The notes beneath the pieces are model-generated. The model was not told the DNA's origin, did not search any database, and worked only from the letters and a program-made list of their open reading frames with translations. Source: a virus. Taken from it: DNA of 30,965 nucleotides. Made by a program: the position numbers and the translations under genes. Positions 1-8,752 of the stretch are shown in pieces (positions within the stretch are counted from its first letter, which is position 1; each line of letters begins with the position of its first letter). The stretch covers positions 1-30,965 of IMG/VR virus record IMGVR_UViG_3300021425_000113, one strand, 5' to 3'.

Positions 1-2
1 AT

Positions 3-32
3 GCAAACAGCGCGATCATTAGAATTGGATAG
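3..32 (+). CDS. Possible 3' end of an upstream gene (partial)
   Basis: The frame starting at base 3 reads ANSAIIRIG and stops at TAG 30-32, 11 bases before the next start codon. Such close packing is normal in this cluster, so it may be the tail end of an upstream virion gene. A second frame (from base 1) stays open to a TAG at 49-51 and is an equally possible alternative. Too little sequence is present to name a product. Confidence 0.25.
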   Translation, partial: ANSAIIRIG

Positions 33-43
33 GGACTTACAAG

Positions 44-1390
44 ATGGCTAGTACGTATACCACTAACTTAGGCATTGAAAAGATTGGTAATGGCGAGCAG
101 TCGGGTACATGGGGTACTACGACCAACACCAACTTTGATATTATCGACCAGTCGGTAAACGGGGTTCAAGTTATTACCCTGACTGGGACGGGAAGCACGG
201 GTACGCCTAACGACCTCCCAATTAACAGCGGTTCTATCAGCACCGGTCATAACAAGTTTATTGAGTATTCTGATGGCGGCGATCTGGGTGGGACTGCTTA
301 TGTGCGGCTAACGCCTGAGACTGCGGAAAAAATTGTCCACATCCGAAACAGTCTTTCTGGCAATCGAAGCATTATTGCGTTTCAGGGCACGTATAACTCG
401 GCTCGGGATTTTGAGATACCTAACGGAGCTGATGTTGTTCTTAAGTTTGATGGTGGTGGTAACAGCGCAGCGACGGTAACGGATGTTTTTGCGGATCTGA
501 CGGTAACCAAAGTCACGGCCACCACGGTTGACATTAACGGGGGCGCTATTGATGGAACGACCATCGGCGCTAACTCGGCAGCGGCAGGTACTTTTTCGAC
601 GGTCAATATTGACGGCGGGACTATCGACGGGACCACTATTGGTGGCGCGACACCTGCGGCAGGTAACTTTACTACTGTAGACATCGACGGTGGGTCTATT
701 GATGGTGCTACCATTGGCGCTAACTCGGCAGCCGCTGGTAACTTTACTACAGTAGATATTGACGGGGGCTCTATCGACGGAGCCATTATTGGTGCCAACT
801 CGGCGGCAGCCGGTACTTTTACAACAACGACTTTTTCTAGCCTGAAAGGCACGGGCGCTACTACTGTCACGAACATCCTTGACGAGGACAACATGGCTAG
901 TGACAGCGCTACAGCGTTGGTAACGCAACAGTCTGTTAAGGCGTATGTGGATGCTCAATCTGGGGGCGGTAACGTTTCAAACACAGGCACTCCGGTCAAC
1001 AACCAGCTTGCTGTGTGGACTAACGCCACGACAGTTGAAGGTGATGCGGGACTAACTTGGGACGGGACCACTCTGTCGGCAACAGTTATTCAAGCACGAG
1101 CCACCACGCAGGCCAGCGGCGCACAGACGTTAGCTGCTGCTGACATGAACAACAGTGTTGTTTCGACAGGTAACGTGACAGTGGATGGTAGCGTGGGTTC
1201 CGCAGGGGACGTTGTAATTGTTTACAACAACACTTCTGGAAACATCTCCATTGTTGCCGGTACGATTGGGACTATGCGGTTAGACGGAACAACCACAACC
1301 GGTACGCGCACCGTAGCCGCTCGGGGCATGGCGTTTATCTTCTTTGTTTCAGCTACGGAGGTAGTCGTTGGAGGAAAGGCTGTTACATGA
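44..1390 (+). CDS. Tail-fibre-like protein with four 25-residue repeats
   Basis: A 448-residue protein, probably a virion fibre or tail appendage. The N-terminus (about 1-45, with GIEKIGNGEQSGTWG and NTNFDIIDQ) resembles the virion-attachment end seen in many marine phage fibres. Residues 163-262 are four tandem 25-residue units of the form D-I-D-G-G-x-I-D-G-x-x-I-G-A-N-S-A-A-A-G-x-F-x-T, suggesting a repetitive beta-solenoid shaft. Residues about 307-340 are a G/N/T-rich module nearly identical to one in the large fibre at 3737-6856. The C-terminal hundred residues are a T/V/G-rich beta domain. The start has a weak AGGGA site upstream. The stop overlaps the next start (ATGA). No enzymatic motif is seen. 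Fibre-type structure is well supported; receptor role is inference. Confidence 0.75.
   Translation: MASTYTTNLGIEKIGNGEQSGTWGTTTNTNFDIIDQSVNGVQVITLTGTGSTGTPNDLPINSGSISTGHNKFIEYSDGGDLGGTAYVRLTPETAEKIVHIRNSLSGNRSIIAFQGTYNSARDFEIPNGADVVLKFDGGGNSAATVTDVFADLTVTKVTATTVDINGGAIDGTTIGANSAAAGTFSTVNIDGGTIDGTTIGGATPAAGNFTTVDIDGGSIDGATIGANSAAAGNFTTVDIDGGSIDGAIIGANSAAAGTFTTTTFSSLKGTGATTVTNILDEDNMASDSATALVTQQSVKAYVDAQSGGGNVSNTGTPVNNQLAVWTNATTVEGDAGLTWDGTTLSATVIQARATTQASGAQTLAAADMNNSVVSTGNVTVDGSVGSAGDVVIVYNNTSGNISIVAGTIGTMRLDGTTTTGTRTVAARGMAFIFFVSATEVVVGGKAVT
530..829 (+). repeat. Four in-frame 75-bp repeats in the fibre gene
   Basis: Four contiguous units of exactly 75 bases (25 codons) start at 530, 605, 680 and 755. 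The encoded units are closely similar, while many third codon positions differ, for example GACGGCGGG versus GACGGTGGG versus GACGGGGGC. The repeat is therefore maintained at protein level and is not a recent DNA duplication. Confidence 0.85.
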
Positions 1391-1815
1391 GTATTATACT
1401 ACAAGCCTTGATGGCTACGTTGGCATCGACGGCTGAAGAACCGGGTGCAACAGTTACCATAAACAACGGTACTGTTTCAAACTTTCAGGTAGGGGGTAGC
1501 TCCACGGCGTCCATTACTTTTAATAGTAACGGGACGGTTTCTTCTGTGGGTAACGCGGGTACATACACCACCGACTGGATTGATCCAACCTCGGCAGCGC
1601 CAGATGATTATGAAATCAGAGCTACGATTTCTAGTGGAACAATGACGTCCGGTACTTTTGGGTCTTGGTTGGCGCTAACATCAAACCGCACATGGAGCAA
1701 AACCCAGTTCACCGTGGGAAGCAGCTCGGCACAGGTTTTGTTTGAGATAAGAAAAGGCTCTGGATCGGTTCTTGATTCGGGAACGATCACCTTTAACGTT
1801 GAAAGAATTTCGTAA
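1387..1815 (+). CDS. Small virion-associated protein, function unknown
   Basis: A 142-residue protein whose start overlaps the stop of the preceding fibre gene (ATGA), implying translational coupling. It is rich in T, S, G and V, with predicted beta-strand patterns (ATVTINNGTVSNFQVGG, then DYEIRATISSGTMTSGTFG and SWLALTSNRTWSK). This suits a small beta-sandwich virion component or fibre accessory. Similar short proteins accompany fibre genes in many phages, but I do not know an assigned function. No signal peptide is convincing: residues 1-14 are mildly hydrophobic only. Position between two structural genes is the main evidence for a virion role. Confidence 0.6.
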   Translation: MSIILQALMATLASTAEEPGATVTINNGTVSNFQVGGSSTASITFNSNGTVSSVGNAGTYTTDWIDPTSAAPDDYEIRATISSGTMTSGTFGSWLALTSNRTWSKTQFTVGSSSAQVLFEIRKGSGSVLDSGTITFNVERIS

Positions 1816-1817
1816 CC

Positions 1818-3740
1818 ATGCCTCTAACGAAGCTTAATTTTAAACCGGGTGTAAACCGAGAAATCACTTCGTACTCCAACGAAGGTGGCTGGTTTGACGG
1901 TGACAAAATTAGGTTTCGATTTGGGACAGTAGAGAAGCTGGGTGGCTGGGCTAAGTACGCCGCTTCCAGCTTCTTAGGCATCTGTCGGGGCATCTTACCG
2001 TTTGTTGCCTTGGATAAGACACAATATCTTGGCATAGGAACGAACCTTAAGTACTATCTCGTCGAGGGTGGTCTGTTTGAAGACATTACACCACTAAGAA
2101 GCACAACAGCTGCGGGAGATGTTACCTTTGCCGCAACGAACGGGTCTTCCACCCTAACCGTCACGGATGCCAACCACGCGGCAAACATCAACGATTTCGT
2201 AACTTTTTCTGGCGCGGTGTCCTTGGGCGGTAACATTACCGCTGCGGTCCTAAATCAAGAATACCAAGTTATTTCGGTTCCTACGCCTAACACCTACACT
2301 ATCCAAGCCCGTACGGTGTCCACTATTGCAAGCATCACGGTGAACGGTCAGATTGTTCCTACGCCGGTTGTTGCCAACGGAAGTGACACCGGCAATGGCG
2401 GAAGTTCGACCGTGGGTGCGTATCAGTTGACCACGGGCCTCGACACAACAGTTTTAGGCACTGGTTGGGGCGCTGGAACTTGGGGTCGTGGAGGCTGGGG
2501 ATCGGCGGCCACCTCACCAACAACGGGTGAAGTTTTGCGGCTCTGGAGCCATGACAGCTTTGGCGAAGATCTGATCTTTAATGTACGTGACTCAAACATC
2601 TACTACTGGGATAAAAGCACTAGCTCTGCCCCGTTAGCACGAGCCGTCACATTAGACTCGTTAAGCGGTGACGCTACCTGTCCCACGGTAGCCAAGCAGG
2701 TTATGGTCTCCGATATTGATCGGCACGTAATTGTTTTTGGCACTGGTACAGAAGCCGCTCCGGGAACACTAGACCCGTTGTTGATACGTTTCTCTGATCA
2801 GGCCAATCCTTTGATCTGGCAATCTCTTGCCACAAACACTGCGGGTGACTTGCGTCTTGGTTCAGGCACCGAGATTGTTACGGCTGTAAAGACACGTCAG
2901 CAGATCCTGATTTTCACAGATGTATCGCTGCAAGCTATGCAGTTTGTTGGTCCCCCGTTCACGTTTGGTCTGCAAACAATTGCAGAAAATACGACTATCA
3001 TGGGACCAATGTCGGCTGCGGCGGTGGACGATTCGGTATTCTGGATGGGTAAGCAAGATTTCTATGTTTACACCGGGCAGGTTCAAAAGCTTCCATGTAG
3101 TGTTAGATCCTATGTCTTTAATGACTTCAACGAGGGTCAGTCACAGAAGGTAGTTGCCTCTGTAAACTCAACCTTCTCTGAGATCTGGTGGTTCTACCCG
3201 TCGGCATCTTCGGAAGAGTTAGATAAGTACGTGGTGTTTAACTATCTGGAACAGGTTTGGTTTTACGGAAGTTTGCCTAGAACTTTCTGGATAGATAGAG
3301 GCACGGAAGAATATCCGATTGCTGCAAGCACCGACGGCTACTTGTACAACCACGACTTTGGTCTGGACGATGGCAGCACAAACCCAGCTTCACCGATTAG
3401 TTCGTTTATTGAAAGCAGCTCGGCAGGTATCGGGGACGGGGACCAGTTTTTGTTTATCCGACGGATGATACCGGACATCACGTTTGACGGATCCTCAGAG
3501 CCGAACCCTTCCGTTGATTTCACACTGGCGGTTAAACGGTTCCCGGGGTCTTCCAACAGTAAGACTACCGATAGCCCCATCCAGCAATCTGCAACAGTTC
3601 CAGTAGAACAGTTCACGGAGCAAGCTTTTGTTAGGTTACGGGGCCGCTCTTTCTCTTTGAAAATATCCTCAGATGAAACAGGAACAGCTTGGCGTCTTGG
3701 TACGCCCCGGGTTGACGTAAGGCAGGATGGAAAAAGATGA
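1818..3740 (+). CDS. Virion structural protein, possibly a P22 gp10-like tail/DNA-stabilisation protein
   Basis: A 640-residue protein beginning MPLTKLNFKPGVNREITSY and followed by GGWFDGDKIRFRFG and EKLGGWAKY, an N-terminal style I associate with phage tail/stabilisation proteins related to P22 gp10. The body (about 200-480) contains repeated WG/W-aromatic beta segments (GWGAGTWGRGGWGSA, DLIFNVRDSNIYYWD, VFWMGKQDFYVYTG), compatible with a beta-propeller-like fold. Residues about 95-180 are T/V-rich and could be an inserted Ig-like domain. It starts 2 bases after the preceding stop and overlaps the next gene by ATGA. The structural assignment is firm from context; the gp10-like role is inference from N-terminal resemblance only. 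Confidence 0.55.
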   Translation: MPLTKLNFKPGVNREITSYSNEGGWFDGDKIRFRFGTVEKLGGWAKYAASSFLGICRGILPFVALDKTQYLGIGTNLKYYLVEGGLFEDITPLRSTTAAGDVTFAATNGSSTLTVTDANHAANINDFVTFSGAVSLGGNITAAVLNQEYQVISVPTPNTYTIQARTVSTIASITVNGQIVPTPVVANGSDTGNGGSSTVGAYQLTTGLDTTVLGTGWGAGTWGRGGWGSAATSPTTGEVLRLWSHDSFGEDLIFNVRDSNIYYWDKSTSSAPLARAVTLDSLSGDATCPTVAKQVMVSDIDRHVIVFGTGTEAAPGTLDPLLIRFSDQANPLIWQSLATNTAGDLRLGSGTEIVTAVKTRQQILIFTDVSLQAMQFVGPPFTFGLQTIAENTTIMGPMSAAAVDDSVFWMGKQDFYVYTGQVQKLPCSVRSYVFNDFNEGQSQKVVASVNSTFSEIWWFYPSASSEELDKYVVFNYLEQVWFYGSLPRTFWIDRGTEEYPIAASTDGYLYNHDFGLDDGSTNPASPISSFIESSSAGIGDGDQFLFIRRMIPDITFDGSSEPNPSVDFTLAVKRFPGSSNSKTTDSPIQQSATVPVEQFTEQAFVRLRGRSFSLKISSDETGTAWRLGTPRVDVRQDGKR

Positions 3741-6700
3741 GCCGAAAGACAGCGATACCGTTTTTCGGTAATCCGCCGGTTGAGTACAACCAAAGGTTCT
3801 TTGCGGATCTTGTTCGAAACTTCTCTGTTTTTGTTCAGCAGGAACGAGCTTCCAACGTCGATCACGATGGCACTGGCAGCGTAGACGAAGTTGCGTTTTT
3901 CACAGAGACAAACGTTATCGGTGGGTCAGCCAGCTTTACGTGGAACGGTACTCAGCTCACCGTTGGTGGAATAATTGAAAGCACTTCGGGCGGCATTAGG
4001 TTCCCCGACGGAACGACACAGACAACAGCCTCTGCTGGGGGTGGTGGGAACGTTTCAAACACAGGAACACCTTTAGATAATCAACTTGCTGTCTGGACAA
4101 ATGCGACAACCATTGAAGGTGACTCCAACCTTACGTGGGACGGTCAAGAACTTGTTGTAACGGGCAATGTGGAAGCCGAAGAATTTATCGGTGATCTTCG
4201 AGGCGCTACTTTATTTAAGGCTCAAGCAGGCGAGGCGCTGGCGAAAGGCGACGTTGTTTATATTAGCGGTATTTCCGGCAACACAACAGTGGTTTCGAAG
4301 GCGGATGCTGACGTGCCCGCCGAAATGCCTGCTTTTGGTGTTGTCGCGGCGGCGGCGGCAATAAACAACCCGGTTGATGTTTACACCAGTGGAATACTGG
4401 CCGGTTTGAACACTTCGGCCTACTCGGAAGGCGACGAGCTTTTTGTCTCTAACACGCCGGGTGTGCTATCAGATACACCGCCGACAGGGGAATCTTCTCA
4501 GCTCCAAAAGCTGGCTAAGGTTACAAGATCTCACGCATCTTCTGGCAGCATTTTTATTATGGGTGCGGGCCGTACAAACGCTGTGCCTAATCTTAACACT
4601 GGCCGGTTGTTTGTCGGGAACAGCTCCAATCAGGCGGTGGCAGATGGCACTTTATACGTAGACATCGCTAACAGTCGTGTAGGGATCGGCACAACTTCGC
4701 CGGCCTCACCGCTAACTGTCGCAGGGGTGGTTGAATCTACCTCGGGTGGCTTCAAGTTTCCCGATGGCACCACGCAGACGACGGCCTCTTCTGGAAGCGG
4801 GAGCGTTGCGTTCGACGACCTGACGGGTAAGACTAGCGGAACGGGGGATTATTCAACTTCATCGGCTTTGACTGCAGGTAGAGGTAGTGGTGGTGTATCA
4901 CTTACCGTGAACGACGGCGGTGGCAATGCGAACGTAACGTTCAACCACAAGAGTCAAACGCCCGAGCAGACGGGAAACGCGGGCCGTATACGCGTCAACA
5001 CTGATGCTACTACTGGCGCGGCTATGCGGTTTCAGGTCGGGTCGGGCCTGACAGGTGGCGTTGCGTCCGCGTTGACCACCTATTTCACAATAGAAGAGAA
5101 CCTACTTACATCAAACGCTGCCTTTAAAATATTAGATTCCAAGGAACTTCGTTTCGGAACCGGAAGTGACTGGGCTTTCCAATACAACGGCACGGATGCT
5201 TATATGGATTTGGACTCTGGCACTTGGCGCTGGAGAGATGGAGCAAACGGCAACGCCATAAGAATCCAATGGACACCAAGCGCGGGTCTTGAGTTTCAGG
5301 ATGGACACCAACTTCAACTTGGAACCAGTAATGACCTGCGGATGTACCATTCAAGTAACATCAACTACTTCGATCTGGTTAACGGTGATCTGAAGATCCG
5401 TGACGTCAGCGGGACAGCTACCGACCGTTTCATATTGGGTCAGGGTGGCGACCTCTACGTTCAAAGTAATATTGGTATTGGCACAACAGCGCCGGATGTT
5501 AACCTTCACATCGCATCAGTCAATCCTACCATTCGGCTTGAGGACACAAACGCGGCCGCTAATGCGAAGCAGTGGAATATCTCAGCAGCGCCGACAAATC
5601 TACTCAGATTTCAGGCTCTCACTGACGCGGATGTCGGCGGGGGCCACTTGTTTGAGTTCGAGAGATCATCAAGCAATATAACGCAATTCGCTGGAATGAA
5701 GAGCGGTGTCCGTTGGTTCACGGTTCACAACACAGATAAAAGAGTGGGTATCGGTACGGCGGCACCGGATACCAATTTGCACGTCACATCCGGTGACTCG
5801 GGTGACTGCATCGTAATCATTGAGGCTGATGAGGATAATAATGCCGAGGGGGATGTTCCTCAGCTCTGGTTCAAGGCTGATGGTGGCATTACCGAAGGCG
5901 CGGTTCGACTAAATAACAATTACCTAGAGTTGATAAACAACGTCAGCAGCACGGGTGGTATGCTGTTTAAGACGGGGTTTACCGATAACACAGGCACCAC
6001 GGACCCGGGAACAGGCGCATCGGAACGTATGCGAATCACAAGCAGTGGTAACGTCGGTATCGGTGTTAGTTCTCCCTCTGAAGCGCTTGATGTTTCCGGA
6101 ACGGTAAAAGCCACAGAGATGGTTGGACGAATAGTTTCGGGCAGCACCACCACAGGAACGGTTGTGCTTTCTGATGCTAACAAAAAAATTACTATGACGG
6201 GCAACATGACTGTTCCGTCCGGAACTTTCGCGCAAGATGATACAATACTTTTTGACGGTAACGGTACCGCTAGAACTCTGACGCCTGCTTCAGGACTAAC
6301 CATCTATGTAAACGGAACTGCTGTTACTAACCCAGCTACGGTAGCAATCCCCGCAAACGGCATTGTGGGTCTGACGTTTCGATCCGGGACGGTTGCGATA
6401 GCAACGGGCGTAGATCCGGAAGCAAATAAATACTATTACTCAGCGACCTCTACGGATACCACCACAAATCACAACGCTAGCTTTACACCGACAGTGGTAG
6501 ACTTCAACTCGCAGCTTCTCAATCAAGGTTCTTTCACGGAAAGCGGTGGACGGATCACGGTTCCCGTAGCCGGAGTTTACCGCATATACGGTCAAGTTAC
6601 GTTCACCAGAGGCGGAACGGAACAAAGAATGAGTTTGCAGCTTCAAATCTTTAAGAACGCAACAGCCGAATCCGGCAGAGGCCGAGGCAGTTATATACGT

Positions 6701-6856
6701 GGAGCCGGTGGTATAGACGACTCAACCGCATATATTGAAGATTTCGTTAATTGTGCTGCGAGTGATATCTTAGATATCCGAGCTTTTAGAGATGGAGTTG
6801 CCGGAACATCAATTCTAAACGCAAACCAGTCTCGTTTATTAATCGAGAAGTTATAG
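3737..6856 (+). CDS. Large tail fibre with VGIGTTSP-type repeats and a C-terminal C1q-like domain
   Basis: A 1039-residue fibre or spike. Residues about 100-135 share a module with the protein at 44-1390 (NVSNTGTP, NQLAVWTNATT, LTWDG). Two near-identical segments, FPDGTTQTTAS, lie at about 92-102 and 342-352. Four VGIGTTSP-like motifs, at roughly 315, 580, 671 and 771, mark repeat boundaries common in phage fibres. The last 140 residues (from about 897, with VPVAGVYRIYGQVTF and MSLQLQIFKNA) resemble a C1q/TNF-like jelly roll, a likely trimeric receptor-binding tip. No S74 chaperone signature is seen at the C-terminus. Its start overlaps the preceding stop (ATGA). Host recognition is inferred. 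Confidence 0.8.
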   Translation: MSRKTAIPFFGNPPVEYNQRFFADLVRNFSVFVQQERASNVDHDGTGSVDEVAFFTETNVIGGSASFTWNGTQLTVGGIIESTSGGIRFPDGTTQTTASAGGGGNVSNTGTPLDNQLAVWTNATTIEGDSNLTWDGQELVVTGNVEAEEFIGDLRGATLFKAQAGEALAKGDVVYISGISGNTTVVSKADADVPAEMPAFGVVAAAAAINNPVDVYTSGILAGLNTSAYSEGDELFVSNTPGVLSDTPPTGESSQLQKLAKVTRSHASSGSIFIMGAGRTNAVPNLNTGRLFVGNSSNQAVADGTLYVDIANSRVGIGTTSPASPLTVAGVVESTSGGFKFPDGTTQTTASSGSGSVAFDDLTGKTSGTGDYSTSSALTAGRGSGGVSLTVNDGGGNANVTFNHKSQTPEQTGNAGRIRVNTDATTGAAMRFQVGSGLTGGVASALTTYFTIEENLLTSNAAFKILDSKELRFGTGSDWAFQYNGTDAYMDLDSGTWRWRDGANGNAIRIQWTPSAGLEFQDGHQLQLGTSNDLRMYHSSNINYFDLVNGDLKIRDVSGTATDRFILGQGGDLYVQSNIGIGTTAPDVNLHIASVNPTIRLEDTNAAANAKQWNISAAPTNLLRFQALTDADVGGGHLFEFERSSSNITQFAGMKSGVRWFTVHNTDKRVGIGTAAPDTNLHVTSGDSGDCIVIIEADEDNNAEGDVPQLWFKADGGITEGAVRLNNNYLELINNVSSTGGMLFKTGFTDNTGTTDPGTGASERMRITSSGNVGIGVSSPSEALDVSGTVKATEMVGRIVSGSTTTGTVVLSDANKKITMTGNMTVPSGTFAQDDTILFDGNGTARTLTPASGLTIYVNGTAVTNPATVAIPANGIVGLTFRSGTVAIATGVDPEANKYYYSATSTDTTTNHNASFTPTVVDFNSQLLNQGSFTESGGRITVPVAGVYRIYGQVTFTRGGTEQRMSLQLQIFKNATAESGRGRGSYIRGAGGIDDSTAYIEDFVNCAASDILDIRAFRDGVAGTSILNANQSRLLIEKL

Positions 6857-6865
6857 GGGTAAACA

Positions 6866-7081
6866 ATGGCTTTTACAGCAGTTATCAGGGTTGGCGAAAA
6901 CGGAGCCACCTATTTTACAGACGAAGATCGCGCTCTTGCAATAGACGGGTGCATAGACATGGCGACGGCAGACTGGGCTCCAACGGACGATTTAGCCGCC
7001 TTGAGGGCCTCCGGTCAGCTTGAGTTAGACATTTATGAAGACGGCGAGTTCGTCGAGAAAATTACCGCGTCCCAGCCTTAA
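6866..7081 (+). CDS. Hypothetical 71-residue protein
   Basis: A small acidic protein with ATG 9 bases after the fibre stop and an AGGGG ribosome site. The first 12 residues (AVIRVGENGATYF) look like a beta-hairpin, followed by a D/A-rich helix and a short acidic strand (ELDIYEDGEFVEKI). It is not a recognised family. Its place directly after the large fibre suggests a fibre-assembly chaperone or a minor virion protein, but that is only positional inference. Confidence 0.6.
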   Translation: MAFTAVIRVGENGATYFTDEDRALAIDGCIDMATADWAPTDDLAALRASGQLELDIYEDGEFVEKITASQP

Positions 7082-7156
7082 ACAGGGGTTATGGACTACT
7101 TAGTAAAACACGCTTATAGTTAGGATAAAGCCGTGTCCCAAAAGTTGGAGCTTTAG

Positions 7157-8752
7157 ATGGCAGAAGCCGCCCAAAAATTTGAAGAGCTTATCGTCCCCGA
7201 GGGCGGTATCGCGGATTTCGTCGGTACGGAAGAAGAAGTCGAGGCTATGGAAGCCGAAGACGCCAAGAAAGAGTTTGGCGAAGCCGGTATCGCGGAGTTC
7301 TCCGATGTTGCCAAACGGATGGCTGGTTATGGGCGTTTTGGTGACGACACACTAGCGCACGTTGAAACTGGCGAGCTGATTATTCCGAGGGCTTTGATCG
7401 AAGGTAACGAAAAGCTTCGTGAAGACATCTTCAATAACTTGCGGGAACAGGGTGTAGAAGATCCGGAACGGTATGTCGTTGGTTCCGAGGCAAACAGCCT
7501 GAACCCTGACACCGGCTTACCGGAGTTCTTTTTTAAGAAGCTTTTCAAAGGCATCTCAAAAGCCTTCAAAGGCGTTGTAAAAGTATTTAAGAAGATAGCT
7601 CCTATCGTTCTGCCCATGGTCCTCGGACCACTCGTCGGTCCTATTGCCGCAGGTGCTTTGGGTTCTGGTATCGCTACTTTGATGAACGGTGGAGACCTTG
7701 GGGACGCTCTTAAAGCGGGTTTGACCGGTGGTCTTATGGGAGCAGCAAGCAGCTTCGGTGGCGGGTTCCTAAAAGGTTTCCAAAAAGGTGGTTTCCAAGG
7801 TGGTCTAAGCGGCGGTATTGGTTCTCTCAAAGCGTCAGTAGGTTCAATGTTTGGCGGAGCAAGGACCCCGGCCCCTGTTGAGTTCAAGCAGGCTGCTGCA
7901 CGGCCGACGGAGTCTAATTTAGGGGCCTCAGCTAATTTAGGGGCCACGACTGACGTTGCAAATGCAGCCACCGCCGGCGTTGATTCGGCAAACATAACAC
8001 CACTTACTCCGTCGATAAAACCTGAAAATCTCACCTCTCCCACCTCTACCGCCGATGTTGCCGCTGCCGCGACAAGGGTCCCGCCTAAGCCCACAACACC
8101 CGACTTTAACACCTTTGCGTCGAAGCCACCTGTTACTTCAACGGTACCGGTTACCTCGGGTGACGGTTTCTTTTCAAAAGCACAAAACCTTTTCTTCCCG
8201 GATCCCAAGACTGATCCAAGCTTTTTACGCCAGTACGGACCCCTCGCCGTGGCAGGTCTGGGCGTAGCTGGTGCAGCGGGCGGTTTTGAGAGACCAAAAT
8301 TTGAACCAGAACTGCCAGAAGGGTTTGAACTAACCGGTGCTCAGTTATATGAGCAAAACCCACAGCAATACACGCCACGAATTAATTACGGTCCTGCCCC
8401 GACTGTTTCAGACGTTAGAACGGAAAGTCGCTTTGGGGACGTGGTTTCTACAGCGCCTCAATCTTTTTATCAGCCCTACCCGTTTACTCGCCCAGAGGGT
8501 GAAGGCTCCGTATTTGATAGACCGATGATTACGATGGCCGAGGGTGGTGAAGTGTTTCCGCGCCGCAACGGCGGCATCATGCCTAACGAGGGTACGCCGG
8601 GGGAAGACAGTGTGAGAGCCATGCTTATGCCCGGAGAGTTTGTTATGACTACGGACGCGGTCCGTGGCGCGGGGAACGGGAACCTTAACAAAGGTATAAA
8701 CAACATGTACTCTGTTATGCGAAACCTAGAAAGCCGGGGAAGAGCGTCCTAA
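7157..8752 (+). CDS. Internal virion / tape-measure-like protein with a glycine-rich hydrophobic segment
   Basis: A 531-residue protein. Near residues 62-75 it has DDTLAHVETGELIIPRAL and near the C-terminus GEDSVRAMLMPGEFVMTTDAV. Both are variants of the DD-x-x-A-x-L-x-P-G-E-F-V-(I/V) motif usually found in tape measure or internal proteins. Residues 125-150 are lysine- and phenylalanine-rich (FFKKLFKGISKAFKGVVK), then 147-175 form a G/A/P-rich hydrophobic stretch able to contact membrane, followed by a G/F-rich segment. The middle (about 240-330) is disordered T/P/A-rich sequence. The start has GGAG about 9 bases upstream. The stop overlaps the next start (TAATG). A role in genome ejection is inferred from composition and from its large internal-protein neighbours. 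Confidence 0.55.
   Translation: MAEAAQKFEELIVPEGGIADFVGTEEEVEAMEAEDAKKEFGEAGIAEFSDVAKRMAGYGRFGDDTLAHVETGELIIPRALIEGNEKLREDIFNNLREQGVEDPERYVVGSEANSLNPDTGLPEFFFKKLFKGISKAFKGVVKVFKKIAPIVLPMVLGPLVGPIAAGALGSGIATLMNGGDLGDALKAGLTGGLMGAASSFGGGFLKGFQKGGFQGGLSGGIGSLKASVGSMFGGARTPAPVEFKQAAARPTESNLGASANLGATTDVANAATAGVDSANITPLTPSIKPENLTSPTSTADVAAAATRVPPKPTTPDFNTFASKPPVTSTVPVTSGDGFFSKAQNLFFPDPKTDPSFLRQYGPLAVAGLGVAGAAGGFERPKFEPELPEGFELTGAQLYEQNPQQYTPRINYGPAPTVSDVRTESRFGDVVSTAPQSFYQPYPFTRPEGEGSVFDRPMITMAEGGEVFPRRNGGIMPNEGTPGEDSVRAMLMPGEFVMTTDAVRGAGNGNLNKGINNMYSVMRNLESRGRAS

Noticed and set aside
530-829. Tandem repeats considered as CRISPR array
   Set aside because: Units are 75 bases, contiguous, in frame with a fibre gene and diverged at third codon positions, with no repeat/spacer alternation.
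308-958. Two long - strand open frames opposite the fibre repeats
   Set aside because: They mirror the repeat units (periodic pattern in the antisense protein) and lack start signals.
3338-3865. - strand open frame of 175 residues across a gene junction
   Set aside because: Spans the coupled junction of two well-supported + strand genes and shows no motif.
7327-8208. Long - strand open frame (293 residues) opposite the internal virion gene
   Set aside because: Proline/serine-rich antisense translation of a glycine/alanine-rich gene, no ribosome site, no plausible motif; the + strand frame is part of a coupled operon.
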